The translations under genes and the position numbers were made by a program. The notes under the pieces were generated by a model. That model saw only the letters and a program-made list of their open reading frames with translations. It was not told the DNA's origin and ran no database searches. A stretch of 25,814 nucleotides of DNA from a virus. Below, piece by piece: positions 16,339 to 24,098 of this stretch. Each line of letters starts with the position of its first letter. The stretch's first letter is position 1. The stretch is taken from positions 1 through 25,814 of IMG/VR virus record IMGVR_UViG_3300037584_001076. One strand, written 5' to 3'.

Positions 16339-16785
16339 ATGAAGAGACACAGACCTGAGCGCAAAATGCGGGAGTTCTCGTACCTCCACGAGAAGTACGT
16401 CAACAAAAACTACCTCAAGTACCTACGGCTGGCAGAGGCAGATATGGCGCAGCATTACGACGTCAGGCCAGTAGAGATGCAGGTGATGTTGTTTGGATAC
16501 GACTATGAGTTCTTTACGGCTACGCACATAGCAGAATCATTGTTTGCATCACCCAAGAAGTTCAGGGAGCGCACGCTGCAACCGATGATGAAAAAGGGGT
16601 TGATACATGTAGTGCATCGCAGGTTTAACGTGGACACGGGCTCAGAAGCCGACATGTACTTCGCTGAAGAAGCAAAGACAAACTACAAGCACAGGTACGG
16701 ACTGACGCCTAAGGCTAGGCATATAGTCCAAAGATTCTACCGCAAGCTAGAAGGCGAAGAAGCGATTAAGATTTCTCGTGAGTAG
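16339..16785 (+). CDS. Winged-helix (MarR-like) DNA-binding protein (148 aa)
   Basis: This is the only + strand gene inside the late block. The first 40 residues are basic (KRHRPERKMREF). Residues 40-90 form a winged helix: VRPVEMQVMLFGYDYEFF as the first helix, ATHIAESLFASPKKFRERTLQPMMKKGLI as the recognition region, and HRRFNV as the wing. A C-terminal helix begins YGLTPKARHIVQRFY, the LTxKGRxL pattern of MarR relatives. It is transcribed away from the fibre-like gene across a 33-nt shared region and its 3' end overlaps the 63-aa gene by 20 nt. I infer a transcription regulator of late or its own genes. A strong + strand promoter is not visible; the leader is T-rich. Confidence 0.8.
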   Translation: MKRHRPERKMREFSYLHEKYVNKNYLKYLRLAEADMAQHYDVRPVEMQVMLFGYDYEFFTATHIAESLFASPKKFRERTLQPMMKKGLIHVVHRRFNVDTGSEADMYFAEEAKTNYKHRYGLTPKARHIVQRFYRKLEGEEAIKISRE

Positions 16786-16957
16786 CCGTCTTGAATGACG
16801 CCTTTTCTACAGCTCCGGGGTGAGGCTTGTAGTCTCCCTTCATCAGAAAGTACCTGCCCCGCTCTTCCATCCAGTGGTAACCCTTAGGGGGAGCAACACT
16901 CACCTTTTTGCTGAGAACCTTAAGTCCGCCTTTTTTGTATTTCTTTACTGTGTTCAT
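16766..16957 (-). CDS. Small conserved basic phage protein (63 aa)
   Basis: An upstream in-frame ATG (16993) lies inside the previous gene; the ATG at 16957 overlaps its TGA as ATGA and is preferred, giving 63 aa. The protein has a Lys-rich start (NTVKKYKKGGLKVLSKK), then PPKGYHWMEERGRYFLMKG and a PHPGAVEKASFKT end. This 'P-x-GYHWM...LMKG...PH-GA...ASF' layout is familiar from small proteins in many marine phages, though I cannot give a function. The 3' end overlaps the opposite-strand winged-helix gene by 20 nt. Confidence 0.8.
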   Translation of the reverse strand: MNTVKKYKKGGLKVLSKKVSVAPPKGYHWMEERGRYFLMKGDYKPHPGAVEKASFKTATHEKS

Positions 16958-17214
16958 CCTTCGTAGTTTAGGTAAGATTCTACATCTACCCACCAGTCCC
17001 CTGACTCATCGTTTAAGATGTCCAAGACTTCAGAGTGGGTATAAACGGTAAGAGACTCAGCTCCGCTAGGAGTAGTGTCTGAGTCCCATCGCAAAAGACA
17101 CTTGTCTGTGTTTCTAACAGTCTTTCGCATTGCATCCGTACCGTTGTCCACGGTTGCTGCCGCCATAGAGGGCGTGACAGATGATGTCTGGATAATAGCG
17201 TACTTCCTGCTCAT
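16954..17214 (-). CDS. Small protein of unknown function (86 aa)
   Basis: The 86-aa product begins SRKYAIIQTSSVTPSMAAA, has a DAMRKTVRNTDKCLLRW segment, then a Ser/Thr/Asp-rich middle, and ends DILNDESGDWWVDVESYLN. It looks like a small alpha-beta fold with one Cys. The ATG overlaps the LamG stop and its TGA overlaps the next ATG, both as ATGA, so it is in a chain of coupled genes. It may assist the LamG protein or be a small virion component; I cannot tell from sequence. Confidence 0.75.
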   Translation of the reverse strand: MSRKYAIIQTSSVTPSMAAATVDNGTDAMRKTVRNTDKCLLRWDSDTTPSGAESLTVYTHSEVLDILNDESGDWWVDVESYLNYEG

Positions 17215-18023
17215 GATGGTACGTCGTCTGTAAAGGTTGCTCCTGTGATGGTCAAGTTATTGCTGTTGCTGCTGGAGTCGTTCCCGTTGTCTTCAAGTCT
17301 CCAATAGCCAACCAGTCCTGACCTCGATGATTCATCAGCGGGCACTCCGCTGTTGTAGATAGCTGATACATCAGAAGAACTCAACTCGGAGTTGTAGATT
17401 GAAAGCTCATCAACCTCAATTTGGAAGAACGAATCAGAACCTAAATTAAACGTAGAAGAACCTATAGCGATGTCTCCAAGGCTTGCACCGCTAAAGTCGA
17501 CGCTGTTTGAAGTCTGTGTTACGGCTATCTCCGAGCCATTGATGTACAGCTTACCTGTTCTAGAGCTTGCTCCAGCGTCACAGGTAATCAGACAATGATG
17601 CCAAGTGTTATCTCCAACAGAAGAACGTAAATCGTTGTTTGATGTTAAAGTTAAAAAATCACTGCTAGAGGCAACGCCACCTCCAATTTGTAACGAAATT
17701 TTTCCGGGAAGGCTACCAGCCGCAGAGTCTCCATACGCAGTCATAATAAAGCCTGTGAGGCCGCCTCCCGGAAAGAAGAGGGAGTTCCACAGAATAGGGG
17801 TAGCACCACTTCCAACAGGGAAGAAATCAGCCTTCTTTACCCACCAAGATATGCTAAAGTCACCCGCGCCAATCAGTCCGAGTATCGTTGAGTTCGAGGC
17901 CCAACGAGCTGCATCATTGGTTCCGTCAAAGCTTAGAGACTTGGTGTTAACCAAACCTCGAGATACTACGCGACGAGTCTTTTTAGAACGTCTGCGCCTT
18001 GATGTGTTAGCTAGTGTTTTCAT
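17211..18023 (-). CDS. LamG/concanavalin-like surface protein (270 aa)
   Basis: The ATG at 18023 overlaps the TGA of the giant gene (ATGA). An upstream in-frame ATG (18077) lies inside that gene and is less likely. The chosen start gives an N-terminus with a striking basic run (RRRRSKKTRR, about residues 9-18), then a LamG/concanavalin domain from about residue 28: KSLSFDGTND, FSISWWVKK, NTWHHCLITCD, KLYINGSEI, IEVDELSIYN and AIYNSG. It ends in a strand-rich GYWRLEDNGND segment. Such jelly-roll domains bind sugars or surface polymers in phage tail fibres and in host adhesins. Its coupling to the giant calcium-loop gene suggests the two are made together. Ligand and virion location are not shown. 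Confidence 0.85.
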   Translation of the reverse strand: MKTLANTSRRRRSKKTRRVVSRGLVNTKSLSFDGTNDAARWASNSTILGLIGAGDFSISWWVKKADFFPVGSGATPILWNSLFFPGGGLTGFIMTAYGDSAAGSLPGKISLQIGGGVASSSDFLTLTSNNDLRSSVGDNTWHHCLITCDAGASSRTGKLYINGSEIAVTQTSNSVDFSGASLGDIAIGSSTFNLGSDSFFQIEVDELSIYNSELSSSDVSAIYNSGVPADESSRSGLVGYWRLEDNGNDSSSNSNNLTITGATFTDDVPS

Positions 18024-21000
18024 GGTGTAGGTGGTGGGGGTGCCCCTCCTGTTTCTGTATACCCTTGTGGTGACCAACCCTCTCCGAAGTAGTCTTCTGG
18101 GTCAAGGTCGTCATAATCAAAGTCAACCCATACTCCGTCGAGTAAGTATCCGTATTGTCCGGACTGAGGGTTCCCAGCTCCGCCAAACCCTCCAAAGAAC
18201 GCTTGGAACTGAGAAACATCGGAGCTTCCGGTCAACTGGCCATTGCCATCAAGGTCTAGGGCATCAAACTCAGGGCTTCCCGGGCTGTATGCCCCAGATT
18301 CAATTAAGTCAATGTAGAATGAAATGTCATCGGCAGTAAAGAACCCATCGTTGTTAAGGTCTGGGTCGTCGTACAACTCAATGAACTCAAGAAGCTGAGG
18401 GTAGAAAAATACTTGGAATTGGGCCAGTGCATCTTGCGGAAGTGTTCCGTTTATACTGTAGTTTTGAAGCCCCTGATATAAGGTCTGAGCCTGCAGTCCG
18501 CTGTACAGTTCGTTGACAGCAATGTATTCACCGTTCGGGCCAAGGTAGAAGGCTCCTTGTATAAGCGAACCTGCAAGTGCCCCAATAATACCTGTATCAC
18601 CAGTTCCTTGTACGTCACCAACTATCATCTGCCATTGCCCTAACGTGCTTACTGCTGAATCCGAAATTGGGTTGACAAGGCTGACGATGTATTGATTGTT
18701 AAAGGCATCAACGTCAGCACTGAGGATGCCAAGCATGACAAAAGGCTGGAACAGCAAGAACAAGGCGTTCTCTTCGCTCGTAGCCTCCCCATTGCTGATG
18801 GCGCTACTGACAAATTGGTTTATCAAGTTGTACGAGCCCATGTTGTTCATCAACTCCAAAAACAATACCTGCATGTCGATAGAGCCTCCAGCTCCATTGA
18901 TTGCAAGTATTTGCTCTTGAATCATTATGGAGAGCTGAGCATACAGATTGATTTCTCCTTCGTTGATTACGCCATCGCCGTTGAAGTCAAGCTCCTGAAC
19001 AGCCAACGCATTGGTGTTCACTAGTGAGTCGATGTAGCTTGTTGATGAAGCTGCCTCAAGAGCGTCTAAGAGTGAGCCCGAAGTTAAACTCCCAAGACCT
19101 GTAACAATAGGGACCAATGATGCTTCCCCTGTGTAGTTGCCAGCAGACACAAAGAACTCGTTGGGGTTGATGTTGTTCTGCAAGTAAAAGTCCGAGTACT
19201 CGTTCATCGCAAGCTCGTCCGGCAAAATCTGCTGAAGGATGTTGGAGATGGTGGTCCATAGAGCATTGTCACCTTGAAACGACTGGCTGTTCAAGTCGCC
19301 CCACGAAGACGCCCAATCTGGGTCTACTAGGTCAAAGAAGGCGGAGGTGCTGTTTGCTGCGACTGCATCAGCGCCAGTAGTTTCAATGCCCATTAGGAAG
19401 GTGTACCATGCGGGCGTTTGACCACCAGACTCGACGTAATCGTTAGCATATTGGAACACCAAAAAGTGAGCCAGAGCATACGCAGGGTCAAAGCCAGTAT
19501 AGAGGGCGTTGTCTGAACCGTACACAGAGCCACCTGCCGCATAGGCATTGAAACCCTCTAGGTTGTCGGCTGAATAAGCTTGGGGGTTAAAGCTACTCCA
19601 AAACGCATCACCCTGCGTAACGAAACCACCGTACCACAAACTTTCAGGGCCTATCCCTTCGTCGTTAAATTGTCCACCTGAACCGAAGGAAGTCTGAGTG
19701 CTGTAAAATGCAGACCAGCCAATTCCAACGAAGCTGCTGAAGTAAACACTGTAGTTTCCCCATGAAGTTCCGTTGGCGGCAGAGTCTGCTCCAGTTATCA
19801 TCCACCCGTAGAGGTGAAGGAAGTCTGCAAGTCCGACGTTACCATCTCCGTTGAAGTCAATCATACCTCCTGTTCTTTCCAAGAAGTTAGGAAGGTCAAT
19901 GTACGTGCCGTTGACAGCGGCCCCCTCGTTAGGTGCAACTCCGTAAAGCTGCATGACGTTTTCGCTTGGGTTCTGTACAAACGACGGTGGGGGTGGTGGG
20001 ATGTAGAACGGAGTGCTGTCGTTGAATGCGTTGTACGAGTACAGGAAGTCGTTAGACGTCAGGTCCAGATTGAAGTTGTAGAACTGCACGTCAAATCCGT
20101 AGGGACCGCCGCTTTGATAAAACGCGTAGTCTTCGTAATTGTCTCCCGGCTCCCAACCAGCTGGTGCCCAAATGACACCTTCACCTACAGGGTAATACAC
20201 ATCTGCTCCTGTGTTTGGGTCAGTGTACCCAACGAATCCTTGGAAGCCAGCATAAAGCCAGTTGGCAAATGATTGATTATCAGCGAGGAACCCGTTGTTT
20301 GGGTCAAGCATATATCCCTCAAGGGCCGCAGAGTCTACTGCATCGAAGCCTAGATACTGAAACACTGAATCAAAGCTGTACTGCAACGATGTACTGGATG
20401 TCCCGAAGCCAGCCGAAAAGCCATTGTTGGACTGGCTCTGGTGACCAAGCACCTGAGCAAGAAGCATCATAGCTCCTCCTTGCGCCATGTAGTCGTACGT
20501 TTCGGTAGACTCTTGTCCGAGAATGTTTGCAAAGTCTGGAATGCCACCCACACCGTTTACCCAATCAGAACATTGATTGAGCAGAAAGCTGCCCAAAAAC
20601 TGAAGGTTATTGGCTGCTTGGCCAACCACTACAGCTTGCTCCTCAAAGTCAAACACATCAAACAGCTCTGGCGTAATGTCAGCGACAGTATTTACGGCAG
20701 GGTGGTTAGAGATTAAGTAGTCTACAACAGATTGGTCTAGTAGGGCAGGGTCGTAGCTTCCATCGCCATCGGGGTCAAAAAGATTTGCACTTACCCAACT
20801 TGCAATCTGTTGATTAAAGGCCTGTTGCTGGACAGTAACCAATCCGGGGCTCGCCCACTGTGGCCAAGATGCAGTTGCAAGCTGCGCGTAGTTAGCGTCA
20901 AAGCCACCATCAATCCAAGGCTGGATGGCATTGGCAAGAGCCATGTACCACGTTGGCACCTCTGACTGAAGGTCATCGGATAGTCCGTAAGCCTCGCCCC

Positions 21001-22357
21001 AAACGGGTCTTTGGTCGGCCCAGTTCAGCTGGATAAGTTCAAAAATCTCGTCTTGCTCTTGCTCTTCGACATACGCATCCACATCTCCTGAGTCCAGAAG
21101 GTTAAAGATGAGTGGTGGGTTCTCTGCAACATTGTTGATGTTGAACAGGTTCTGCGTATCATCCCACTCACCGTTGGTGCTGAAGTACATATTGCCCCCA
21201 GCCATCTCCACACCGTAGTAGGTGTAGTACGCAATAATTTGGTCGATGTCAGCCTGAGAGAACAGGTTGTTCGTTTCAGAGATAGTGCCCGCACCAGAGA
21301 CAGCAGACACCATCTCGGTGAAGTCTGCCCATGCCGCGATGTCAGCACCATTAAAGGTGCCGTCGTTGTTTACGTCGAAGATGTTGCCAGAGAACGGGTT
21401 GTAGTCTGCGTCGTTGACAGATACATCAAAGAATCCGAGGCCAGCGCCTTGAGAGTCAATGAAGTTCATCATGTCTTGGAAGTTGCTGTCGCTGTATCCA
21501 AGCGGGTCTCCTGCGGCGTTTGACATAAAAACATCCGCGTAGATGTTCATGATTGGCAGCATGTTTGCATCGAACCATGCACCCAAGTCCTCGAGGTCGG
21601 CCTCGGTGGGCTGTGGGTTCATAAGTAGGGTGTCGAAGAAGTCTGCTGGAACTTCACCTTGGTACGCATCAAACACAGCGTCTAGTGCAGATGAGTACAA
21701 AGTCGTCTCTAAAGAGTTGGTCCAATCAATCGGAATGGGGATAAAGCCGTCGACGTTTGCTGCTGCGTCGTCTTGAGCAGCCATGTAATCTGCCCAAGTC
21801 AGTAGTGACTCTGCAATGCCGTCTTCTGTTGGGGTGTAGTAAACGGGTCCATCCGAACCACCAGCACCTGAATAGCTTATTCCTTGGTTGTAGAAGAGTC
21901 CGTAGCCATTCTCAAAGGAGTTTTGATAACCGCTTTGGTTCCAAAACAATCCCTGAAGTCCACCGAGCGGGTTAGAACCGCCCTCCAAAACACCCTGACC
22001 GACAACTGTCATGAAGAAGTCGATGATACCTGCGACGTCAAGAATGTCTAGTGTTCCGTCACCGGACGTATCCATGTTACCACCCTGAAGAGCGATGGCG
22101 TTCTCAAACGCGTCAATAGCCTGCCTGTACGATTCCGGAAGCTGTGGAGCTTCTTGAACTGGCGGGTCAGGGATTGGTGGCGGGACTACATCGTCGTCGT
22201 CCTGCTGCTGATTCGCCTTTTGGTTTGACAGCAGATAGGAAGAGTAATCGTCACGAGCTGCCGTAACGTCACGCTTCTTTACTTCAGGGCCTAGCGGGCG
22301 AGCCTTCTCGCCGTGCTCTGGGTCGCGGAAGGTCGCCGATAGCTTCTTCAGCTTCAT
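18020..22357 (-). CDS. Giant lysine-free protein with seven EF-hand/dockerin-like calcium loops (1445 aa)
   Basis: This 1445-aa protein is the longest gene here and belongs to no family I can name. Residues 1-50 are basic and hold the segment TFRDPEHG (9-16), shared with the 167-aa protein upstream. After residue 48 I see no Lys and only three Arg; Asp, Asn, Gln, Gly, Tyr, Phe and Trp dominate, so it is very acidic. Residues 50-76 are Asp/Pro-rich. DxNxDG-type loops occur near residues 96 (DTSGDGTLDILD), 327 (DVNNDGTFNGAD), 527 (DPDGDGSYDP), 833 (DFNGDGNVGLAD), 1123 (DFNGDGVINEGE), 1332 (DLNNDGFFTADD) and 1366 (DLDGNGQLTG). Each is followed by a helix, as in dockerins and EF-hands. A recurring P-x-WY-x-x-L pattern suggests internal repeats. 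It has no signal peptide and no recognised enzyme motif. The stop overlaps the LamG start. It may be a calcium-stabilised fibre, adhesin or internal virion protein. Confidence 0.8.
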   Translation of the reverse strand: MKLKKLSATFRDPEHGEKARPLGPEVKKRDVTAARDDYSSYLLSNQKANQQQDDDDVVPPPIPDPPVQEAPQLPESYRQAIDAFENAIALQGGNMDTSGDGTLDILDVAGIIDFFMTVVGQGVLEGGSNPLGGLQGLFWNQSGYQNSFENGYGLFYNQGISYSGAGGSDGPVYYTPTEDGIAESLLTWADYMAAQDDAAANVDGFIPIPIDWTNSLETTLYSSALDAVFDAYQGEVPADFFDTLLMNPQPTEADLEDLGAWFDANMLPIMNIYADVFMSNAAGDPLGYSDSNFQDMMNFIDSQGAGLGFFDVSVNDADYNPFSGNIFDVNNDGTFNGADIAAWADFTEMVSAVSGAGTISETNNLFSQADIDQIIAYYTYYGVEMAGGNMYFSTNGEWDDTQNLFNINNVAENPPLIFNLLDSGDVDAYVEEQEQDEIFELIQLNWADQRPVWGEAYGLSDDLQSEVPTWYMALANAIQPWIDGGFDANYAQLATASWPQWASPGLVTVQQQAFNQQIASWVSANLFDPDGDGSYDPALLDQSVVDYLISNHPAVNTVADITPELFDVFDFEEQAVVVGQAANNLQFLGSFLLNQCSDWVNGVGGIPDFANILGQESTETYDYMAQGGAMMLLAQVLGHQSQSNNGFSAGFGTSSTSLQYSFDSVFQYLGFDAVDSAALEGYMLDPNNGFLADNQSFANWLYAGFQGFVGYTDPNTGADVYYPVGEGVIWAPAGWEPGDNYEDYAFYQSGGPYGFDVQFYNFNLDLTSNDFLYSYNAFNDSTPFYIPPPPPSFVQNPSENVMQLYGVAPNEGAAVNGTYIDLPNFLERTGGMIDFNGDGNVGLADFLHLYGWMITGADSAANGTSWGNYSVYFSSFVGIGWSAFYSTQTSFGSGGQFNDEGIGPESLWYGGFVTQGDAFWSSFNPQAYSADNLEGFNAYAAGGSVYGSDNALYTGFDPAYALAHFLVFQYANDYVESGGQTPAWYTFLMGIETTGADAVAANSTSAFFDLVDPDWASSWGDLNSQSFQGDNALWTTISNILQQILPDELAMNEYSDFYLQNNINPNEFFVSAGNYTGEASLVPIVTGLGSLTSGSLLDALEAASSTSYIDSLVNTNALAVQELDFNGDGVINEGEINLYAQLSIMIQEQILAINGAGGSIDMQVLFLELMNNMGSYNLINQFVSSAISNGEATSEENALFLLFQPFVMLGILSADVDAFNNQYIVSLVNPISDSAVSTLGQWQMIVGDVQGTGDTGIIGALAGSLIQGAFYLGPNGEYIAVNELYSGLQAQTLYQGLQNYSINGTLPQDALAQFQVFFYPQLLEFIELYDDPDLNNDGFFTADDISFYIDLIESGAYSPGSPEFDALDLDGNGQLTGSSDVSQFQAFFGGFGGAGNPQSGQYGYLLDGVWVDFDYDDLDPEDYFGEGWSPQGYTETGGAPPPPTP
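22311..22334. repeat. 24-bp near-identical repeat, copy 1 (TFRDPEHG codons)
   Basis: These 24 bases match 22743-22766 with two differences. They encode the TFRDPEHG segment near the N-terminus of the giant protein. The match suggests a recent duplication or conversion of the gene starts. Confidence 0.85.
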
Positions 22358-22360
22358 GGC

Positions 22361-22864
22361 TTACTTCTTTCTGTTGTCCCGCAACATTGCAACAAAGTCA
22401 GCGGGGTCCATTACGGAGAAGCCGCCTTCTTTGAACTTCTTCATCATCATGCCCTTTTCGGCCTTCATGTCTTTCCTCTTGAGCATCATGCCCTCCTCAC
22501 CAGTCTGCAGCGGACCAGCACCTGAGCCTGAGATGTCTGCACCCTCGATTCCCGGGAGTTCAACATCGTCGCTGTAGTTTGCAGTCTGAGTCTGCACACC
22601 AGTCTCCTCGTCAGTAGTTACCGTGTAGCTCTGAATCGACCCGGGGATGGTGATAGGCTGGTCGGCAGTATACGGGTCACCCATTGCTGTAGTGCCAGTA
22701 AACTTGCGCTCTACATCAGAGGCCAGTGGCATGGATGGTGAACCGTGCTCGGGGTCTCGGAAGGTCCCGCTGCTAGTGGCAGCTGCTTTCTGGGTCATCG
22801 CCTTGCGCTGAGCCATCTTGTTCATTGCGGGCATGCCGCCCTCTTGCATCTTCTTAGTTCTCAT
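22361..22864 (-). CDS. 167-aa protein sharing an N-terminal module with the giant protein
   Basis: The 167-aa product is mostly disordered in appearance, with many Met, Lys and Gly near both ends (KKMQEGGMPAMNK and GMMLKRKDMKAEKGMMMKKF). It holds TFRDPEHG at 34-41, followed by SPSMPLASDVERK, which aligns with EKARPLGPEVKKR in the giant protein. The middle is Thr/Gly/Asp-rich, and the end reads FVAMLRDNRKK. The ATG overlaps the DUF5675-like stop (ATGA) and the stop lies 3 nt before the giant ATG. A role as partner, adaptor or chaperone of the giant protein is my inference from the shared module and the spacing. Confidence 0.75.
   Translation of the reverse strand: MRTKKMQEGGMPAMNKMAQRKAMTQKAAATSSGTFRDPEHGSPSMPLASDVERKFTGTTAMGDPYTADQPITIPGSIQSYTVTTDEETGVQTQTANYSDDVELPGIEGADISGSGAGPLQTGEEGMMLKRKDMKAEKGMMMKKFKEGGFSVMDPADFVAMLRDNRKK
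22743..22766. repeat. 24-bp near-identical repeat, copy 2 (TFRDPEHG codons)
   Basis: 22 of 24 bases match 22311-22334. Both copies are in coding sequence, in the same reading frame and at equivalent positions in the two proteins. Confidence 0.85.
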
Positions 22865-23355
22865 AAGTTCAGTTTTGCGATGATAACATCATTGAGGTCG
22901 ATGTACTCGATGCGAACATCTTCCCCGTTGTTGAGTGCTTTTAGAATTTTTGGGTACACTCTCTTGTACGCCTGTGTTGACTTGCCAATGAATCCATCAT
23001 CCACGAGCTGGTTGTTCTCTTGGCTGTCACCAAGTAGAAGACATCCTGCTGTGTGCTCGTCTGTGTTGCCACAGTGGATGAGGATGTATTCAAAGTTAGG
23101 TACATCTCGCACCCAGAGCATGCCCTCATGGATGTCGGGAAACCGCTCGGCGTACTTGGCGTCAAACCCGCCCTCGGTCCGGAGCGTGATGTCGTATGTC
23201 CCATCAGGGATTCGCGTCTCGCCCCGCTTCTTTCTCTTGCGCTCTTCGTCCTCCAAAGTGTAGCACAGGAACTCTCGCCCATCAGGCAACAGCTCAACCA
23301 AAATACCGTTGGTCGAGTCTCCGCTATCTGAGAACCGGAGTACCTGAAGGTGCAT
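22861..23355 (-). CDS. DUF5675-like protein, probable lysis or peptidoglycan function (164 aa)
   Basis: The 164-aa product fits the DUF5675 layout: a short MHLQVLRFSDSGDSTNGIL lead, a C-Y-T-L-E-D-E segment, a GETRIPDGTYDITLRT strand, HEGMLWVRDVPNFEYILIH and then the signature HCGNTDEHTAGCLLLG (about residues 93-108), in which a His and a Cys sit in the order seen in L,D-transpeptidase-like domains. Family members are common in phages near lysis genes, but their activity is not firmly established. There is no signal peptide. It lies between the 95-aa gene (TAATG junction) and the 167-aa gene (ATGA). A lysis role is my inference. Confidence 0.75.
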   Translation of the reverse strand: MHLQVLRFSDSGDSTNGILVELLPDGREFLCYTLEDEERKRKKRGETRIPDGTYDITLRTEGGFDAKYAERFPDIHEGMLWVRDVPNFEYILIHCGNTDEHTAGCLLLGDSQENNQLVDDGFIGKSTQAYKRVYPKILKALNNGEDVRIEYIDLNDVIIAKLNL

Positions 23356-23642
23356 TACTTCTTCTTCTTCTTGAGGAACATTCCCTTTTTCGCCTTAGGA
23401 GTTTTTGCTTGCTTAGCCGCAGACTTCATGGACTCGGTCTTGTTGCCGTCACCATCAATGTCGATGTAGTCAGGCTTACCGCCTTGGTTGTACATCTTAC
23501 CTCCGTAGGCAAATGACTTCTTGGCGAGCTTGATAGTTCCGTTAGACATTCCCTCTCTGACTTGGTCGAAGGTCATCTCATTAACCGTACCGCCAGCGGC
23601 GTAAGTCTTGTAGGTTTTAGCTTTCTTTTTTGCTTTTGCCAT
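23355..23642 (-). CDS. Small basic protein with a calcium-loop-like motif (95 aa)
   Basis: The 95-aa product is very Lys-rich at both ends (MAKAKKKAKTYKTY and KAKKGMFLKKKKK) and carries YIDIDGDGNKTESM at about 59-72, an Asp-rich loop of the DxDxDG type common in small phage proteins. In between it has Gly/Tyr-rich KKSFAYGGKMYNQGGK. It may bind nucleic acid or the acidic giant protein; neither is shown. A TAGATTTG element lies 19 nt upstream of the ATG (23662-23669). The stop overlaps the DUF5675-like start as TAATG. Confidence 0.8.
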   Translation of the reverse strand: MAKAKKKAKTYKTYAAGGTVNEMTFDQVREGMSNGTIKLAKKSFAYGGKMYNQGGKPDYIDIDGDGNKTESMKSAAKQAKTPKAKKGMFLKKKKK

Positions 23643-23661
23643 CTCGTTGTTGTTGAGGTTA

Positions 23662-23669
23662 CAAATCTA
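23662..23669 (-). promoter_or_regulatory. Promoter-like element TAGATTTG upstream of the 95-aa gene
   Basis: The - strand reads TAGATTTG, matching TAnnTTTG, 19 nt before the ATG at 23642 in the 33-nt gap after the 140-aa gene. No -33 box is found at the usual distance, so support is positional and weak. Confidence 0.35.
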
Positions 23670-23675
23670 ATAAAA

Positions 23676-24098
23676 TTATCGCAAGTCTGTATCGTGCTTC
23701 TTCGAGCCTTTGATATAGCTGTTGACTCTGCCCATGGCCCAAGCAGCCATACTTGTCTTCGGTCTTGAACCACTAGACAGATACGCACCCTGACCTCTAC
23801 GGTACACCTTCTTGAGTGTAGCAAGAGACTTGCCCGATGACTTGGCTTTCTTCTTGAGTGAGGCAATGGTAGATGCGTTCAAAGGCTTTCTGCCTTCCTT
23901 GGCACCTTTACCTGTCTTTACCTTTCCACCCTTCTTGAACTCTTGTCTTTCATCAAAGTAGCTGTCGGGGAGTCGCTTCCCTTCCTTGTAGGCCTTCTTG
24001 CCTTTTTCGATGGATTCGGCTCTTGCCGCCGGATTTGGTGAACCAGACAGATACTTCTTAGGAAGCCCCGTCTTCTCGTCTTTCTTTACTGCTCGCAT
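23676..24098 (-). CDS. Small basic DUF5824/DUF5872-like phage protein (140 aa)
   Basis: The 140-aa product has a KEGKRLPDSYFDERQEF region and a C-terminal YRRGQGAYLSSGSRPKTSMA followed by WAMGRVNSYI. That pattern of a basic helix, 'Y-R-R-G', 'GSRP-TS' and 'W-GR-NS' is shared by DUF5824/DUF5872 proteins from large and marine phages. The family has no firm function. It contains SGSPNPAARAESIEKG and KSSGKSLATLKK segments and is strongly basic. The ATG lies 41 nt inside the preceding small ORF. Confidence 0.75.
   Translation of the reverse strand: MRAVKKDEKTGLPKKYLSGSPNPAARAESIEKGKKAYKEGKRLPDSYFDERQEFKKGGKVKTGKGAKEGRKPLNASTIASLKKKAKSSGKSLATLKKVYRRGQGAYLSSGSRPKTSMAAWAMGRVNSYIKGSKKHDTDLR

Noticed and set aside
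16306-16389. 28-residue upstream extension of the fibre-like gene
   Set aside because: It lies under the opposite-strand winged-helix start, and the ATG at 16305 has a promoter-like box and a family-typical N-terminus.
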